Shown: positions 32,967-42,881, counted from the stretch's first letter. The stretch: 64,000 nt of DNA from Robertkochia solimangrovi (GCF_007279655.1 NZ_QKWN01000001.1:806001-870000), one strand, 5' to 3'. Made by a program: numbers and translations. Notes: generated from the sequence alone by a model not told the origin.

Positions 32967-35300
32967 ATGTTACAATACCTGATCGAAAGTATTAGTTTCC
33001 AGCTCTTATTTCTGCTGGTATACGATCTGTTCTTAAAGAAAGAAACCTTCTTTAACTGGAACAGAACCTATCTGATCATCACTCCTTTGTTGGCTATGGT
33101 ATTACCGCTCATCAGGCTGGAAATACTGAAGACGACCGTGCCTCAGGAGTTAGCGGGAAACATCCCTGTGATCTTACTGGGTGAAGCTGCTCCTCCGGTA
33201 GTACTGGCGGAACAAGCGGTCGAACCTGTAGTGACGCTGAATTTATGGGAATGGATCGGAGTCTGTGGCGCTATCATTGCCTTTTTCCTGTTCCTGTTCA
33301 AATTGCTACAGATCATACGCCTTCGCAGATCCGGAGAGCTGCATCGTTATGCTGAATACCTCCAGATTGAAGTACGTGACAGTGAAGTAGCCTTCTCTTT
33401 CTTCAGGCAGATATTTTTAGGAAAACGCCTGGTGGAACGCGAGCACGATCATATCATTGCTCACGAGCTGGTGCATATTCGTGAACGGCATTCCTGGGAT
33501 CTGATCTATTTCGAAATATTTCGCATACTCATGTGGTTCAATCCGCTGATCTATGTTTACCAGGCTCGTATAACTGAGCTGCATGAATACATCGCCGATT
33601 CCATTACCGCCAAAGATCATCGCGATGAAACTTATCAAAATCTACTGGAGCAGGTCTTCCAGACTCAAAAGATCTCATTCATCAACGCATTCTTTAATCA
33701 TTCACTAATCAAAAAACGAATAGTTATGTTAAACAAAGACCGATCGAGCACGATCAAAAAGTTCAAGTATCTATTAATGGCTCCGCTAATGCTAGGGATC
33801 TTATTATATACTTCCTGTGAACGGGAAGTCGATACCGTAGTAGGCGTAGAAGAGCAACTCACGAATCCAACCCTGGATAAGTATTACAAAGAATATAAGA
33901 GCAGGATCGATAAGGGCGAAGAAGCCAATGTTATCTATTCTGAAATTCTCGAGCTGACACCGGTGGGTGAGGTTTCTACAGAGGAAGCTTATTATCGTAG
34001 TAGTGCCTATTTTCTTTTACGACAGGAGCATTTTAATGAGACAGTAGGATTATCAGACGGACTCAACAAAGAGATCAGCGCGATTGCAACGCGAACCTAT
34101 GAGGATTATCTGGCCTGGACTAAAACAGAAGAAGGACAGATGCAATTGAAATTGCGTAGTATGCCTTATTTCAGCTTTGACTCCAATGGTAATTTGACTG
34201 CTGGTTCCGGAGGTGATGTGCCTTTTACTACCATTGCTGTAAAACCTAGTTTCAAAACTGATTGCGGTGAAGGGATGAGTGATTTCGATTGTTTTAAGGA
34301 GCAGTTGGATGCGCATGTGAGATCCACTTTTAAATATCCGGTAGAAGCGCAAGAAGCCGGAGCTCAAGGTAGAGTATATGTCAATTTCCGAATCAATACC
34401 GATGGTTCTGTGACTATACTGAATACCCGAGCCCCTGATGAATCGCTGGATCAGGAAGCCAGGAGAATTATCGAGGCATTGCCATCTTTCAATCCTGGGA
34501 GTGATGTGGAAGGGAAACTATATCCCGTAACCTTCGCCTATCCGATCGTCTTTAAATTAAGCGGTGGTGTAGCAGGTACTTCAGATAAAACGATCCCGCT
34601 TACTGTAGTGGCGGAAAAACCGAGCTTTCCGGGAGCATGTGACGATGGGCTTAGTGCTATAGATTGCTTTAAATCCAATTTGGATAAGCATGTTATTAAG
34701 AATTTCAGATATCCGAAAGAAGCACAGGAGCAGGGAATTCAGGGAAGGGTTTATGTGCAATTCCAGATCAAACCTGACGGAAGTATCGCACTGGAAAAAA
34801 TGAGAAGTCCTAGCACGCTTCTGAGTGAGGAAGTAAGAAGAATTATGAATGCCTTGCCTAAAATGAATCCGGGGAGAGATGCTGATGGTAACGCTGTGGC
34901 TGTTTCTTATGCCTATCCGGTCGTTTTCAAACTGAATACGAATAAGGGTGATAGTGCCGATTTAGATGGAGAGCCAATATTGGTGGGGTATAACAAGGAT
35001 GGTTCTAAAATAACTGTCCCGAATCAACATGGAATGGGAGCGGAAATATCGGAAAGGAATGGAATTCCTAAAGGAGTCATCGGTGGTAATATTAAAGATC
35101 TGGAAGGAAAAGGTCTGCCCGGGGTGAATATTACCATAGAAGGGCAGAATTCAGGCGTGGTAACTGATTTCGATGGTAATTTCAGAATTTCAGCAAAAGT
35201 TGGTGACATTGTTGTTTTTCAGCATTTAGATCATGGGACTTACAAAATGGACTTATCTGAAATTTTTAAGTATGACAACTATATGGACATACGTATGTAA
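32967..35300 (+). CDS. M56 (BlaR1-like) peptidase fused to two TonB-like domains and a carboxypeptidase-regulatory-like domain
   Basis: A 777-residue membrane protein starting two bases after the repressor gene. About 1-270 has membrane helices and the M56 zinc motif HELVH (166-170). A helix near 270 (LLMAPLMLGILLYTSC) is followed by a soluble part. Two TonB C-terminal-like repeats follow (about 415-530 and 545-655; each has a RYPxEAQE-like segment, GRVYV and AYPVVFKL-type end). The last 75 residues are a carboxypeptidase-regulatory-like domain (GVIGGNIKDLEGKGLPGVN). This combined architecture suggests an envelope sensor with a large periplasmic part. No beta-lactam-binding domain is seen. 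Confidence 0.85.
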   Translation: MLQYLIESISFQLLFLLVYDLFLKKETFFNWNRTYLIITPLLAMVLPLIRLEILKTTVPQELAGNIPVILLGEAAPPVVLAEQAVEPVVTLNLWEWIGVCGAIIAFFLFLFKLLQIIRLRRSGELHRYAEYLQIEVRDSEVAFSFFRQIFLGKRLVEREHDHIIAHELVHIRERHSWDLIYFEIFRILMWFNPLIYVYQARITELHEYIADSITAKDHRDETYQNLLEQVFQTQKISFINAFFNHSLIKKRIVMLNKDRSSTIKKFKYLLMAPLMLGILLYTSCEREVDTVVGVEEQLTNPTLDKYYKEYKSRIDKGEEANVIYSEILELTPVGEVSTEEAYYRSSAYFLLRQEHFNETVGLSDGLNKEISAIATRTYEDYLAWTKTEEGQMQLKLRSMPYFSFDSNGNLTAGSGGDVPFTTIAVKPSFKTDCGEGMSDFDCFKEQLDAHVRSTFKYPVEAQEAGAQGRVYVNFRINTDGSVTILNTRAPDESLDQEARRIIEALPSFNPGSDVEGKLYPVTFAYPIVFKLSGGVAGTSDKTIPLTVVAEKPSFPGACDDGLSAIDCFKSNLDKHVIKNFRYPKEAQEQGIQGRVYVQFQIKPDGSIALEKMRSPSTLLSEEVRRIMNALPKMNPGRDADGNAVAVSYAYPVVFKLNTNKGDSADLDGEPILVGYNKDGSKITVPNQHGMGAEISERNGIPKGVIGGNIKDLEGKGLPGVNITIEGQNSGVVTDFDGNFRISAKVGDIVVFQHLDHGTYKMDLSEIFKYDNYMDIRM

Positions 35301-35309
35301 ATCTTTTCT

Positions 35310-36446
35310 ATGAATAAAAAGTTATTGGCTTTTAGCCTACTGCTTTTAGGTTTAGCGAAGGGAGTCTGTGCTTATGCACAAGACTCCTTGTCCGTTGCCG
35401 ATAGCTTATTCGCAGCGGGGAAGTTCACCGAAGCGATCAATACCTATTCGGGGGTCAATACCCGTCATGCCGATGTCCAAATTGCCAAAGCCTATGACCA
35501 ATTGGGGAATTATGGAAAATCAGTACTACAATATGAATATCTGGTAACAAAGTACCCCGAAGACCTTCAATTAAAAAGAGATTTAGGAGCCTTGTTATTC
35601 AGAACCCGGAAGTTTGAATCTGCAGCGGCTACCTATGAGTCATTGCTCAGCATCGATTCCCTTAATCCGGAATTGAACTATAAGCAAGGTCAGGTGTTTT
35701 ATGCCTGGAATAAGGATTCGATCGCAATTCGTTATTTTCAACGTGCTTTCGAACTGGATACAAATCATGTCAAGAGTGCGATCGCTCTGGGTGAGCATTA
35801 TCTGAAATACCGGAAGTATGATACCGTGCATTTTTATGCAGACCGCGGGCTAACCATAGCACCGGAACATGCAAAATTGCTGAATATTAAAGCGCTTGCC
35901 TGGTTTAATAATTACCGGTTTAAGGAGGCAGTGCCCTATTTTGAAAAACTGATGGCTAATAATTATCGCGATCAATATATTCTTATGCGACTCGCGCATT
36001 CTTATGCTGAGACCTGGGAGCCACAAAAGGCTTTGAAGCTGTATAAGGAAGTGGTTAAAGTCGACGCTGATCAGGCAGATGCGTACAATGCCATGGGGAA
36101 AATATATTTTAAACACAAACAATTGGATTCTGCAATGGTTTGTTTTAAAAAGGTAATAGCGATCAATAATACCGATCTCAGTAATGAATATGTTTCTATA
36201 GCCAGTATCTACAGAGCGAAAGAGGATCTGAATTCTGCATTGACATATTACAAGATGGCGGCCGATGAGGATCCGGATAATGCCCTGATCTATTATAATG
36301 TCTGTGAGATCATCGATAAATTATATGCAGATAAACAGGTTAAGCTTCGTTATTATGAAAAATTTTTGAATGAATATTCCGACTCGGTTTATATGACGGT
36401 GTTTCGAAAAAAAGTGGAAGATCGCATCGCTGAACTCAAAGGATGA
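35310..36446 (+). CDS. Secreted tetratricopeptide-repeat protein
   Basis: A 378-residue protein with a signal peptide ending near residue 24 (AYAQ), followed by about nine TPR units, each a 34-residue helix pair with the usual Ala/Gly/Tyr spacing (for example YDQLGNYGKSVLQYEYLV and GKIYFKHKQLDSAMVCFKK). TPRs mediate protein contacts. It starts nine bases after the M56 fusion gene and belongs to the same operon, probably as a partner of its periplasmic part. Confidence 0.85.
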   Translation: MNKKLLAFSLLLLGLAKGVCAYAQDSLSVADSLFAAGKFTEAINTYSGVNTRHADVQIAKAYDQLGNYGKSVLQYEYLVTKYPEDLQLKRDLGALLFRTRKFESAAATYESLLSIDSLNPELNYKQGQVFYAWNKDSIAIRYFQRAFELDTNHVKSAIALGEHYLKYRKYDTVHFYADRGLTIAPEHAKLLNIKALAWFNNYRFKEAVPYFEKLMANNYRDQYILMRLAHSYAETWEPQKALKLYKEVVKVDADQADAYNAMGKIYFKHKQLDSAMVCFKKVIAINNTDLSNEYVSIASIYRAKEDLNSALTYYKMAADEDPDNALIYYNVCEIIDKLYADKQVKLRYYEKFLNEYSDSVYMTVFRKKVEDRIAELKG

Positions 36447-36503
36447 CAAATGATAGTTTCCCGTTATTGAAAAAATCGTATTTTCGGGTACTAAAGAACT
36501 TTC

Positions 36504-37004
36504 ATGCATAAAACGGGGCTTTTTCTTATCCTATTAACCTTGGTCTCTTGTGAGTACTTTTCCTCGAATAAGGTTTCGAAGGAAGAGATCGTGCGTAAGG
36601 AGATCCAAAGTATCAATTGGGATGATATCGATCGGTATCCGTTATTTGATGATTGTGATGAGACGGCTACGAAATATGAACAGCGGCGTTGCTTTCAGTC
36701 TGAGTTCTCTCAAAAATTCTTTTCGATCCTTAAAGATGAGCTCAGCGTAGCTCATAAGCCGATCAATGATACGGTAAGGGTGCAATTGCTGATCGAACGA
36801 ACCGGTACGATCAGTATGGTAGCTGTGGTGAAAAATGAATATGTTGCCCGGGTTATACCTGATCTTGACTCCATTGTAAAAAGAACTATAGCTAAACTTC
36901 CTAAGGTTTATCCCGCCTTGAAAAGAGATATTCCCGTTAATACAAGAGTAGTACTTCCACTGGTGCTCAGGGTGGAAACAGAACCTTTGAATTCTCCAGA
37001 ATAA
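36504..37004 (+). CDS. Small lipoprotein with TonB C-terminal-like domain
   Basis: A 166-residue lipoprotein (LLTLVSC near 16). About 45-160 resembles the domain repeated in the M56 fusion: PLFDDCDE and a Cys pair (here C52 and C64), then VRVQLLIERTGTISMVAVVK and RTIAKLPKVYPALK and VVLPLVLRVE. It is probably the last gene of the repressor-M56-TPR operon. It lacks a transmembrane TonB anchor, so it is not a canonical TonB. Confidence 0.7.
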   Translation: MHKTGLFLILLTLVSCEYFSSNKVSKEEIVRKEIQSINWDDIDRYPLFDDCDETATKYEQRRCFQSEFSQKFFSILKDELSVAHKPINDTVRVQLLIERTGTISMVAVVKNEYVARVIPDLDSIVKRTIAKLPKVYPALKRDIPVNTRVVLPLVLRVETEPLNSPE

Positions 37005-37116
37005 ACCTGAGGCAGCAATGTTTACTTAGGTTTGGGACCATTCTTGTATCTTCCTGTGCCAGTAACATTGAAGATTTTAACAGAATGGCCATAATTCACA
37101 ATTCTCAATTAATATG

Positions 37117-37124
37117 TAGATTTG
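37117..37124 (+). promoter_or_regulatory. Candidate -7 box of ruvC
   Basis: TAGATTTG matches TAnnTTTG. The -33 position 19 bases upstream reads TTC rather than TTG, so the match is partial. An earlier in-frame TTG for ruvC lies inside this box, which argues that translation begins further downstream. Confidence 0.45.
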
Positions 37125-37157
37125 CACTATTGCCTTATCAGAATAAATACCTTGCCT

Positions 37158-37715
37158 TTGAAACAGGAGAAGATAATCTTAGGGATCGATCCGGGAACTA
37201 CCATCATGGGGTTCGGACTCATCCGTTGCGTTGGTCAGAAAATGCAACTCATTCAATTGGATGAGCTGATCCTGAAGAAGTATATTGATCATTATGTGAA
37301 GCTTCGTAAGATCTTTGAGCACACGATTGGACTTATCGATAGTTATCATCCGGATGAGATTGCGATTGAGGCTCCTTTTTTCGGAAAAAATGTTCAGTCG
37401 ATGTTGAAACTGGGCCGGGCACAGGGAGTGGCAATGGCAGCGGGATTGTCACGGGATATCCCCATTACTGAATATTCTCCCAGAAAGATCAAGATGGCAA
37501 TTACAGGTAAGGGAAGTGCGAGCAAGGAGCAGGTTGCAAAAATGTTGCAAAGTCTGGTCGGACTAAAGGAGATTCCTAAGAATCTTGATGCTACCGACGG
37601 GTTGGCGGTAGCGGTTTGCCATCACTATAATAGCGGAAAGCCCGAAATGGGAAAACAATACACAGGCTGGGAGGCGTTCGTCAAGCAGAACGAATCTCGG
37701 ATAAAGTTAAAATAA
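37158..37715 (+). CDS. ruvC: Holliday junction resolvase RuvC
   Basis: The TTG at 37158 gives 185 residues beginning MKQEKIILGIDPGTTIMGFG, the standard RuvC start, with the first catalytic Asp in GIDPG. IAIEAPFFGKN near 70 has the second acidic residue and the last acid lies in the ATDGLAVAVCHH segment near 150. No ATG is available in frame; TTG at 37152 is an alternative, and 37122 falls in the predicted promoter. RuvC cuts four-way junctions during recombination and repair. Its stop overlaps the next gene by one base. Confidence 0.92.
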   Translation: MKQEKIILGIDPGTTIMGFGLIRCVGQKMQLIQLDELILKKYIDHYVKLRKIFEHTIGLIDSYHPDEIAIEAPFFGKNVQSMLKLGRAQGVAMAAGLSRDIPITEYSPRKIKMAITGKGSASKEQVAKMLQSLVGLKEIPKNLDATDGLAVAVCHHYNSGKPEMGKQYTGWEAFVKQNESRIKLK

Positions 37716-38089
37716 TGGGCGGAAGTCTTTATAAGTCAATGGAAGAGGTGACCGGTATCTATGAATTATTATCACTGGCAGAGGAAAAGAAACTCTACCG
37801 TGATCTGATACGCCAATTAAACAAAGATTTTAAATTTGCGAATCTTGAAGCAGATTATGAAGAGGATATTCATCCGGTAACACTCAAGCAATTATTGCAT
37901 GAAACCGTGTTCAATCTCATCAATCAAAGATTTGCTGATTATCTGAATCTTCTCTATATCATCGATGTCTCTGAAGCTAAGGTGAAGGAACTCGACGGGT
38001 CTGATATCCTGAAACTCTCTGAGGCAGTGGTATTGCTGATTCTCAAACGTGAGTGGCAAAAGGTTTGGTTTCGTTATAAATATCAGTGA
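37715..38089 (+). CDS. Conserved hypothetical protein downstream of ruvC
   Basis: Not recognised. A 124-residue acidic, largely alpha-helical cytoplasmic protein with no signal peptide. Its ATG overlaps the ruvC stop (TAATG), so translation is likely coupled. No motif or domain can be identified. A role alongside junction processing is only suggested by position. Confidence 0.7.
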   Translation: MGGSLYKSMEEVTGIYELLSLAEEKKLYRDLIRQLNKDFKFANLEADYEEDIHPVTLKQLLHETVFNLINQRFADYLNLLYIIDVSEAKVKELDGSDILKLSEAVVLLILKREWQKVWFRYKYQ

Positions 38090-38614
38090 TCAGAAGTAAA
38101 CTCTAATGAACGGCATCCAGGCATTACCATAGATGCTTTTGTCTTCATCATAAAGCACATCATAGCGTATTCCTACCGTGATGGGTCCGGTGTTATAACC
38201 TGCGCCCAGAAACAAAGCCGGATACCAGTAATCTTCATCGGCAAAGAATTGTGAATCGTAATTTCGCTGTACATACAGCTCTTCGAATTCACCCGATAAT
38301 TGCAGTTCCCGTATCGGGGTGTAGATCCCGATCAGACTCCCACCCATAATGGTGGATTTATAGAAGTCACGTTGGTTAGCCCAGGTGAAATTCAGTCCGG
38401 CTCCTGCTGCAAACTGGGGGTTGAATTGATAAATAGCACTAGGAGCGATTGTGCCACTGAAAAAGCCATCACCAAAACCCAACCCGATATTACCTCCGAA
38501 ATGAATACGGGATGGCTGAGGTGCATAATTTTGGGCTTGTAAAAAAAACGTGGTAGAAAAAAATAAAATGAGAGGAAGATACCATTTTAAGAAAGTTATG
38601 TTGTAAATCTTCAT
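38090..38614 (-). CDS. Outer-membrane beta-barrel protein
   Basis: A 174-residue protein with a signal peptide ending in LQAQ near residue 28. The rest has alternating hydrophobic/aromatic strands typical of an eight-stranded barrel (GGNIGLGFGDGFFSG, GAGLNFTWAN, LFLGAGYNTGPITVGIRYDV) and a C-terminal Phe. It lies head to head with sucA. Homologues beside sucA are sometimes mislabelled as 2-oxoglutarate decarboxylase; the sequence shows no such domain. Confidence 0.75.
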   Translation of the reverse strand: MKIYNITFLKWYLPLILFFSTTFFLQAQNYAPQPSRIHFGGNIGLGFGDGFFSGTIAPSAIYQFNPQFAAGAGLNFTWANQRDFYKSTIMGGSLIGIYTPIRELQLSGEFEELYVQRNYDSQFFADEDYWYPALFLGAGYNTGPITVGIRYDVLYDEDKSIYGNAWMPFIRVYF

Positions 38615-38720
38615 AAGTGATGGTTTTAACTTATAAATATACTAAAATCAGCTAGCAATTTTCTTATTTATTGTACTTTTGTATTAAAATTTTGCCCCCT
38701 AAAGGCACTGAAATAATAAC

Positions 38721-41534
38721 ATGGATAAATATTCCTTTTTAAATGCGGCCCACACCGCTTTTTTTGCGGAGTTATATGACCAATACCTAATCAATCCTGA
38801 TAGTGTGGAACCAAGCTGGAGAGCTTTTTTTCAGGGTTTTGATTTTGGAATGGAAAGCGCAGCTGATGGTGATTTTCACCAGCCTTCTGAGAATGGAACC
38901 TTTACAGTAGAGGTGCCTGCTACAGGAGAAAAGATCGAGATCTCTCAGGATGTGCACAAGGAATTTCAGGTGGTACGACTCATCGACGGATACAGAAGTC
39001 GTGGGCACCTTTTCACAAAAACGAATCCCGTTAGGGAAAGAAGACAGTACTCGCCTACGCTGGCGTTGGAAAACTTCGGTCTGAACAAAGGAGACCTTGA
39101 AACCGTATTCAATGCGGGTGAGATCCTTGGGATAGGACCTTCTACACTTACCGAGATCGTGAAACACCTCGAGTCTATTTATTGTGATTCGATCGGTGTG
39201 GAATATATGTATATCAGAGACCCTGAAAAGGTAAACTGGATTCAGGATTGGCTGAACGTAAATGATAATCACCCTCGTTTTGATGTGCCTCACAAGAAGC
39301 ATATTCTTAAGAAGCTGAATGAGGCTATTTCCTTTGAAACCTTTCTTCATACGAAATACGTAGGTCAAAAACGATTCTCTCTTGAAGGTAATGAATCACT
39401 GATCCCGGCGCTTGACGCTATCGTTGAACATGCAGCCGGAAAGGGTGTGCAACAGTTCGTGATGGGAATGGCTCACCGTGGACGTCTTAACGTACTTACC
39501 AATATTTTTGGAAAGAGTGCCAAAGATATCTTCAGTGAATTCGATGGTAAGGATTATGAGATGGATATCTTCGATGGTGACGTTAAATATCACCTTGGTT
39601 GGACCAGTGATCGTGTTACCGACAACGGGAATAAGATCAACATGAATATCGCTCCTAACCCATCCCACCTGGAAACAGTGGGTGCGGTTGTGGAAGGAAT
39701 TACCCGTGCGAAACAAGACAGGCACTATGGTGACGATTTTTCGAAGGTGTTGCCTATCGTTGTTCATGGAGATGCAGCAATCGCGGGTCAGGGTATCGCT
39801 TACGAAGTGGTGCAAATGGCCAGACTGGACGGTTACAGAACCGGTGGAACCATCCATATCGTGGTGAATAACCAAATCGGATTTACTACAAACTATCTGG
39901 ATGCACGTTCTTCAACCTATTGTACCGACGTTGGGAAAGTAACCCTTTCTCCGGTACTTCATGTAAATGCTGATGATGCAGAGGCGGTAGTTCATGCTTC
40001 GCTGTTTGCACTCGAATATCGTATGCGTTTCCAGCGCGATGTATTTATCGACCTGCTGGGTTATCGTAAATACGGACATAACGAAGGGGATGAGCCAAGG
40101 TTTACCCAGCCTAAACTCTACAAAGCCATCGCTAAACATAAGAGTCCGCGCGATATCTATGCGGAAAAACTGATCGGTGAAGGCGTGATCGATGAGAGTT
40201 ATGTGAAACAACTTGAAGATGATTATAAGGCTACTCTTGAAGAGGAACTGGAAGATTCCAGGAAAGAAGAGACAACGGTGATTACTCCCTTCATGAAGGA
40301 TGAGTGGAGTGGGTTTACACCAGCTCTGGAAGATAAGATGCTGGAAGATATCGATACTACTTTTGAGAAAGATAAACTTACGGAGATCGCGAAATCCATC
40401 ACTGAACTTCCGGAGGGTAAAAAATTCCTTCGCAAGATCGAAAGATTGATCGGGGAACGTAATAAAATGTTCTTCGAGACCGATAAACTGGATTGGGCGA
40501 TGGGTGAGTTACTTGCTTATGGTTCTTTGCTTGCCGAGGGTTATAACGTGCGTATGTCTGGTCAGGATGTTGAACGCGGTACTTTCTCCCACCGTCATGC
40601 GGTGATTAAAGTTGAAGATTCGGAAGAAGAAGTGGTGCTGCTTAATGAACTAGGCGAAAATCAAAACGGCCATTTTGATATTTATAACTCGCTGCTCTCC
40701 GAGTACGGTGTCGTAGGATTCGATTATGGCTATGCCATGGCAAGTCCGAATACGCTCACGATATGGGAAGCACAGTTTGGAGATTTCAGTAACGGAGCGC
40801 AGATCATGATCGATCAGTATATTTCCGCGGCAGAAGACAAGTGGAAATTGCAGAACGGACTCGTGATGTTGTTGCCTCATGGTTACGAAGGTCAGGGTGC
40901 AGAGCATTCCTCAGCAAGAATGGAGCGATACCTTCAACTTTGTGCAAAGGATAATATGTTCGTGGCGGATTGTACCACTCCGGCTAACCTTTATCATTTG
41001 TTAAGAAGGCAGATGAAGGCTGATTACCGTAAACCTATGGTGATCTTTACACCAAAAAGTTTGTTGAGGCATCCGAAGGTGGTTTCTACAGTTGCAGATT
41101 TGGCAGAGGGTAGTTTCCAGCGTGTGATCGATGATGCTGAAGCAGATGTTAAGAAGGTGAAGTCGTTGGTTTTCTGTACCGGTAAGTTCTACTATGATCT
41201 TCTGGCTGCTAAGGAAGATAAAGGTCGTGATGATGTGGCGTTGGTACGTATTGAGCAATTATTCCCGATACCTGCCAAAGAGATCAGAGAGGTGATCGCT
41301 AAATACAGCAATGCTGAAGAAGTAGTCTGGGCGCAGGAAGAGCCGCGCAATATGGGTGCATGGAGTCACTTCCTGTTGCATCTTGAAGAGGCGCGTACGT
41401 TCCGTGTGGCATCGAGAAGATTTTATGCTGCCCCAGCTGCAGGTAGTTCGACAAGATCTAAACGTCGCCATGAACAGGTGATTGAATATGTCTTTGATAA
41501 GACAAAAGATAATATGCAACGTAAATCCAAATAG
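38721..41534 (+). CDS. sucA: 2-oxoglutarate dehydrogenase E1 component
   Basis: A 937-residue thiamine-diphosphate enzyme that decarboxylates 2-oxoglutarate and transfers the succinyl group to the E2 lipoyl arm in the citric acid cycle. The start FLNAAHTAFFAELYDQYL and PSWRAFFQGF form the E2-interaction tail. MGMAHRGRLNVL, ETVGAVVEG, HGDAAIAGQGIAYE and VVNNQIGFTTN are cofactor-binding segments, and GTFSHRHAV is in the transketolase-like part. Normal length. It is followed by sucB after 67 bases; no E3 gene is in the window. Confidence 0.97.
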   Translation: MDKYSFLNAAHTAFFAELYDQYLINPDSVEPSWRAFFQGFDFGMESAADGDFHQPSENGTFTVEVPATGEKIEISQDVHKEFQVVRLIDGYRSRGHLFTKTNPVRERRQYSPTLALENFGLNKGDLETVFNAGEILGIGPSTLTEIVKHLESIYCDSIGVEYMYIRDPEKVNWIQDWLNVNDNHPRFDVPHKKHILKKLNEAISFETFLHTKYVGQKRFSLEGNESLIPALDAIVEHAAGKGVQQFVMGMAHRGRLNVLTNIFGKSAKDIFSEFDGKDYEMDIFDGDVKYHLGWTSDRVTDNGNKINMNIAPNPSHLETVGAVVEGITRAKQDRHYGDDFSKVLPIVVHGDAAIAGQGIAYEVVQMARLDGYRTGGTIHIVVNNQIGFTTNYLDARSSTYCTDVGKVTLSPVLHVNADDAEAVVHASLFALEYRMRFQRDVFIDLLGYRKYGHNEGDEPRFTQPKLYKAIAKHKSPRDIYAEKLIGEGVIDESYVKQLEDDYKATLEEELEDSRKEETTVITPFMKDEWSGFTPALEDKMLEDIDTTFEKDKLTEIAKSITELPEGKKFLRKIERLIGERNKMFFETDKLDWAMGELLAYGSLLAEGYNVRMSGQDVERGTFSHRHAVIKVEDSEEEVVLLNELGENQNGHFDIYNSLLSEYGVVGFDYGYAMASPNTLTIWEAQFGDFSNGAQIMIDQYISAAEDKWKLQNGLVMLLPHGYEGQGAEHSSARMERYLQLCAKDNMFVADCTTPANLYHLLRRQMKADYRKPMVIFTPKSLLRHPKVVSTVADLAEGSFQRVIDDAEADVKKVKSLVFCTGKFYYDLLAAKEDKGRDDVALVRIEQLFPIPAKEIREVIAKYSNAEEVVWAQEEPRNMGAWSHFLLHLEEARTFRVASRRFYAAPAAGSSTRSKRRHEQVIEYVFDKTKDNMQRKSK

Positions 41535-41601
41535 GAATATAGATATATTTGTAACTGTTTTCCTTACAACCAAATAATAAAAAAGAATAAATATACATAC
41601 A

Positions 41602-42822
41602 ATGGTTTTAGAAATGAAAGTTCCCTCACCGGGAGAATCCATTACCGAAGTTGAAATAGCAGAATGGCTTGTTGAAGACGGAGATTATGTAGAAAAGGAT
41701 CAGGCTATCGCTGAAGTTGATTCTGATAAGGCAACACTAGAACTTCCTGCAGAAGCCAGTGGTATCATTACCCTGAAGGCGGAGGTTGGAGATGCTGTTG
41801 CTGTTGGTGAGGTGGTTTGTCTGATCGATACCAGCGCTGCCAAACCAGAGGGGGCATCAGCAAAAACTGAAGAAAAATCGGAAGCTCCGGCTCCTGAAGC
41901 TAAACCGGCAAAAGCGGAAGCTCCTGCGCCGGCTAAAGAAACCTATGCCAGTGGTGCGGCCAGTCCTGCAGCGAAAAAGATACTTGCTGAAAAAGGAATG
42001 GAAACCAATCAGGTCAAAGGAACCGGGAAAGACGGAAGAATCACTAAGGAGGATGCTGTTAAGGCTGTTCCTTCAATGGGTACTCCAAGTGGAGGTGCTC
42101 GTGGTGAATCGCGTTCTAAGCTTTCCATGTTGCGAAGAAAGGTTGCTGAGCGTCTTGTAAGTGTAAAGAATGAGACAGCGATGCTAACTACTTTTAACGA
42201 AGTAGATATGAGTCCGATCTTCGAATTAAGAAATCAGTATAAAGATCAGTTCAAAGCGAAACATGGGGTAGGACTCGGGTTTATGAGTTTCTTTACCAAA
42301 GCGGTAACAAGAGCATTGGAGCTTTATCCTGCAGTGAACTCAATGATCGACGAGAAAGAAATGATCTCTTTCGATTACTGTGATATCAGTATTGCAGTTT
42401 CCGGGCCAAAAGGACTTATGGTTCCTGTAGTGCGTAATGCTGAGAATCTGAGTTTCCGTGGTGTTGAAGCGGAGATCAAGAGGCTGGCGATAAGAGCTCG
42501 TGAAGGTGAGATCACAGTAGATGAAATGACAGGTGGTACGTTCACGATCACCAATGGAGGTGTTTTCGGATCGATGCTTTCTACGCCTATAATCAACCCT
42601 CCTCAAAGCGCAATTCTCGGAATGCACAACATTGTTGAGCGTCCGGTAGCCGTAAATGGGAAAGTGGAAATCAGACCTGTGATGTATGTGGCCCTTTCTT
42701 ATGACCACCGAATTATCGATGGTAGAGAGTCGGTAGGATTCCTGGTGGCTGTTAAAGAGGCTTTGGAGAATCCAGCTGAATTATTGATGAATTATGATGT
42801 TAAAAAGGCGCTAGAGCTCTGA
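41602..42822 (+). CDS. sucB: Dihydrolipoyl succinyltransferase, E2 of 2-oxoglutarate dehydrogenase
   Basis: A 406-residue protein. The lipoyl domain covers 1-80, with the lipoylated Lys in [11 protein letters not shown]; an Ala/Pro/Lys-rich linker follows (about 82-112); the E3/E1-binding domain is [14 protein letters not shown] to [10 protein letters not shown] (about 117-150); and the catalytic domain ends with [14 protein letters not shown] (HxxxDG motif near 370). It forms the core of the complex with the SucA protein encoded upstream. A strong terminator follows. Confidence 0.97.
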   Translation: MVLEMKVPSPGESITEVEIAEWLVEDGDYVEKDQAIAEVDSDKATLELPAEASGIITLKAEVGDAVAVGEVVCLIDTSAAKPEGASAKTEEKSEAPAPEAKPAKAEAPAPAKETYASGAASPAAKKILAEKGMETNQVKGTGKDGRITKEDAVKAVPSMGTPSGGARGESRSKLSMLRRKVAERLVSVKNETAMLTTFNEVDMSPIFELRNQYKDQFKAKHGVGLGFMSFFTKAVTRALELYPAVNSMIDEKEMISFDYCDISIAVSGPKGLMVPVVRNAENLSFRGVEAEIKRLAIRAREGEITVDEMTGGTFTITNGGVFGSMLSTPIINPPQSAILGMHNIVERPVAVNGKVEIRPVMYVALSYDHRIIDGRESVGFLVAVKEALENPAELLMNYDVKKALEL

Positions 42823-42843
42823 TTAACGAGAACATAGCATAAT

Positions 42844-42881
42844 AAAAAGCCCGAAGGACAGTAATGGACTTCGGGCTTTTT
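42844..42881 (+). terminator. Intrinsic terminator after sucB
   Basis: AAAAAGCCCGAAG pairs perfectly with CTTCGGGCTTTTT across a 12-base loop, ending in a T-run. Near-symmetric A and T tracts mean it could also stop transcription from the minus side. Confidence 0.9.

Noticed and set aside
32602-35300. The repressor and M56 genes as a beta-lactam resistance locus
   Set aside because: No beta-lactamase or penicillin-binding sensor domain is adjacent, and the beta-lactamase-fold genes at 3253 and 12001 are far away and lack the operator.
38090-38614. Barrel gene beside sucA as 2-oxoglutarate decarboxylase
   Set aside because: The protein has a signal peptide and barrel strands and no cofactor-binding motif; the label would come only from the neighbouring gene.
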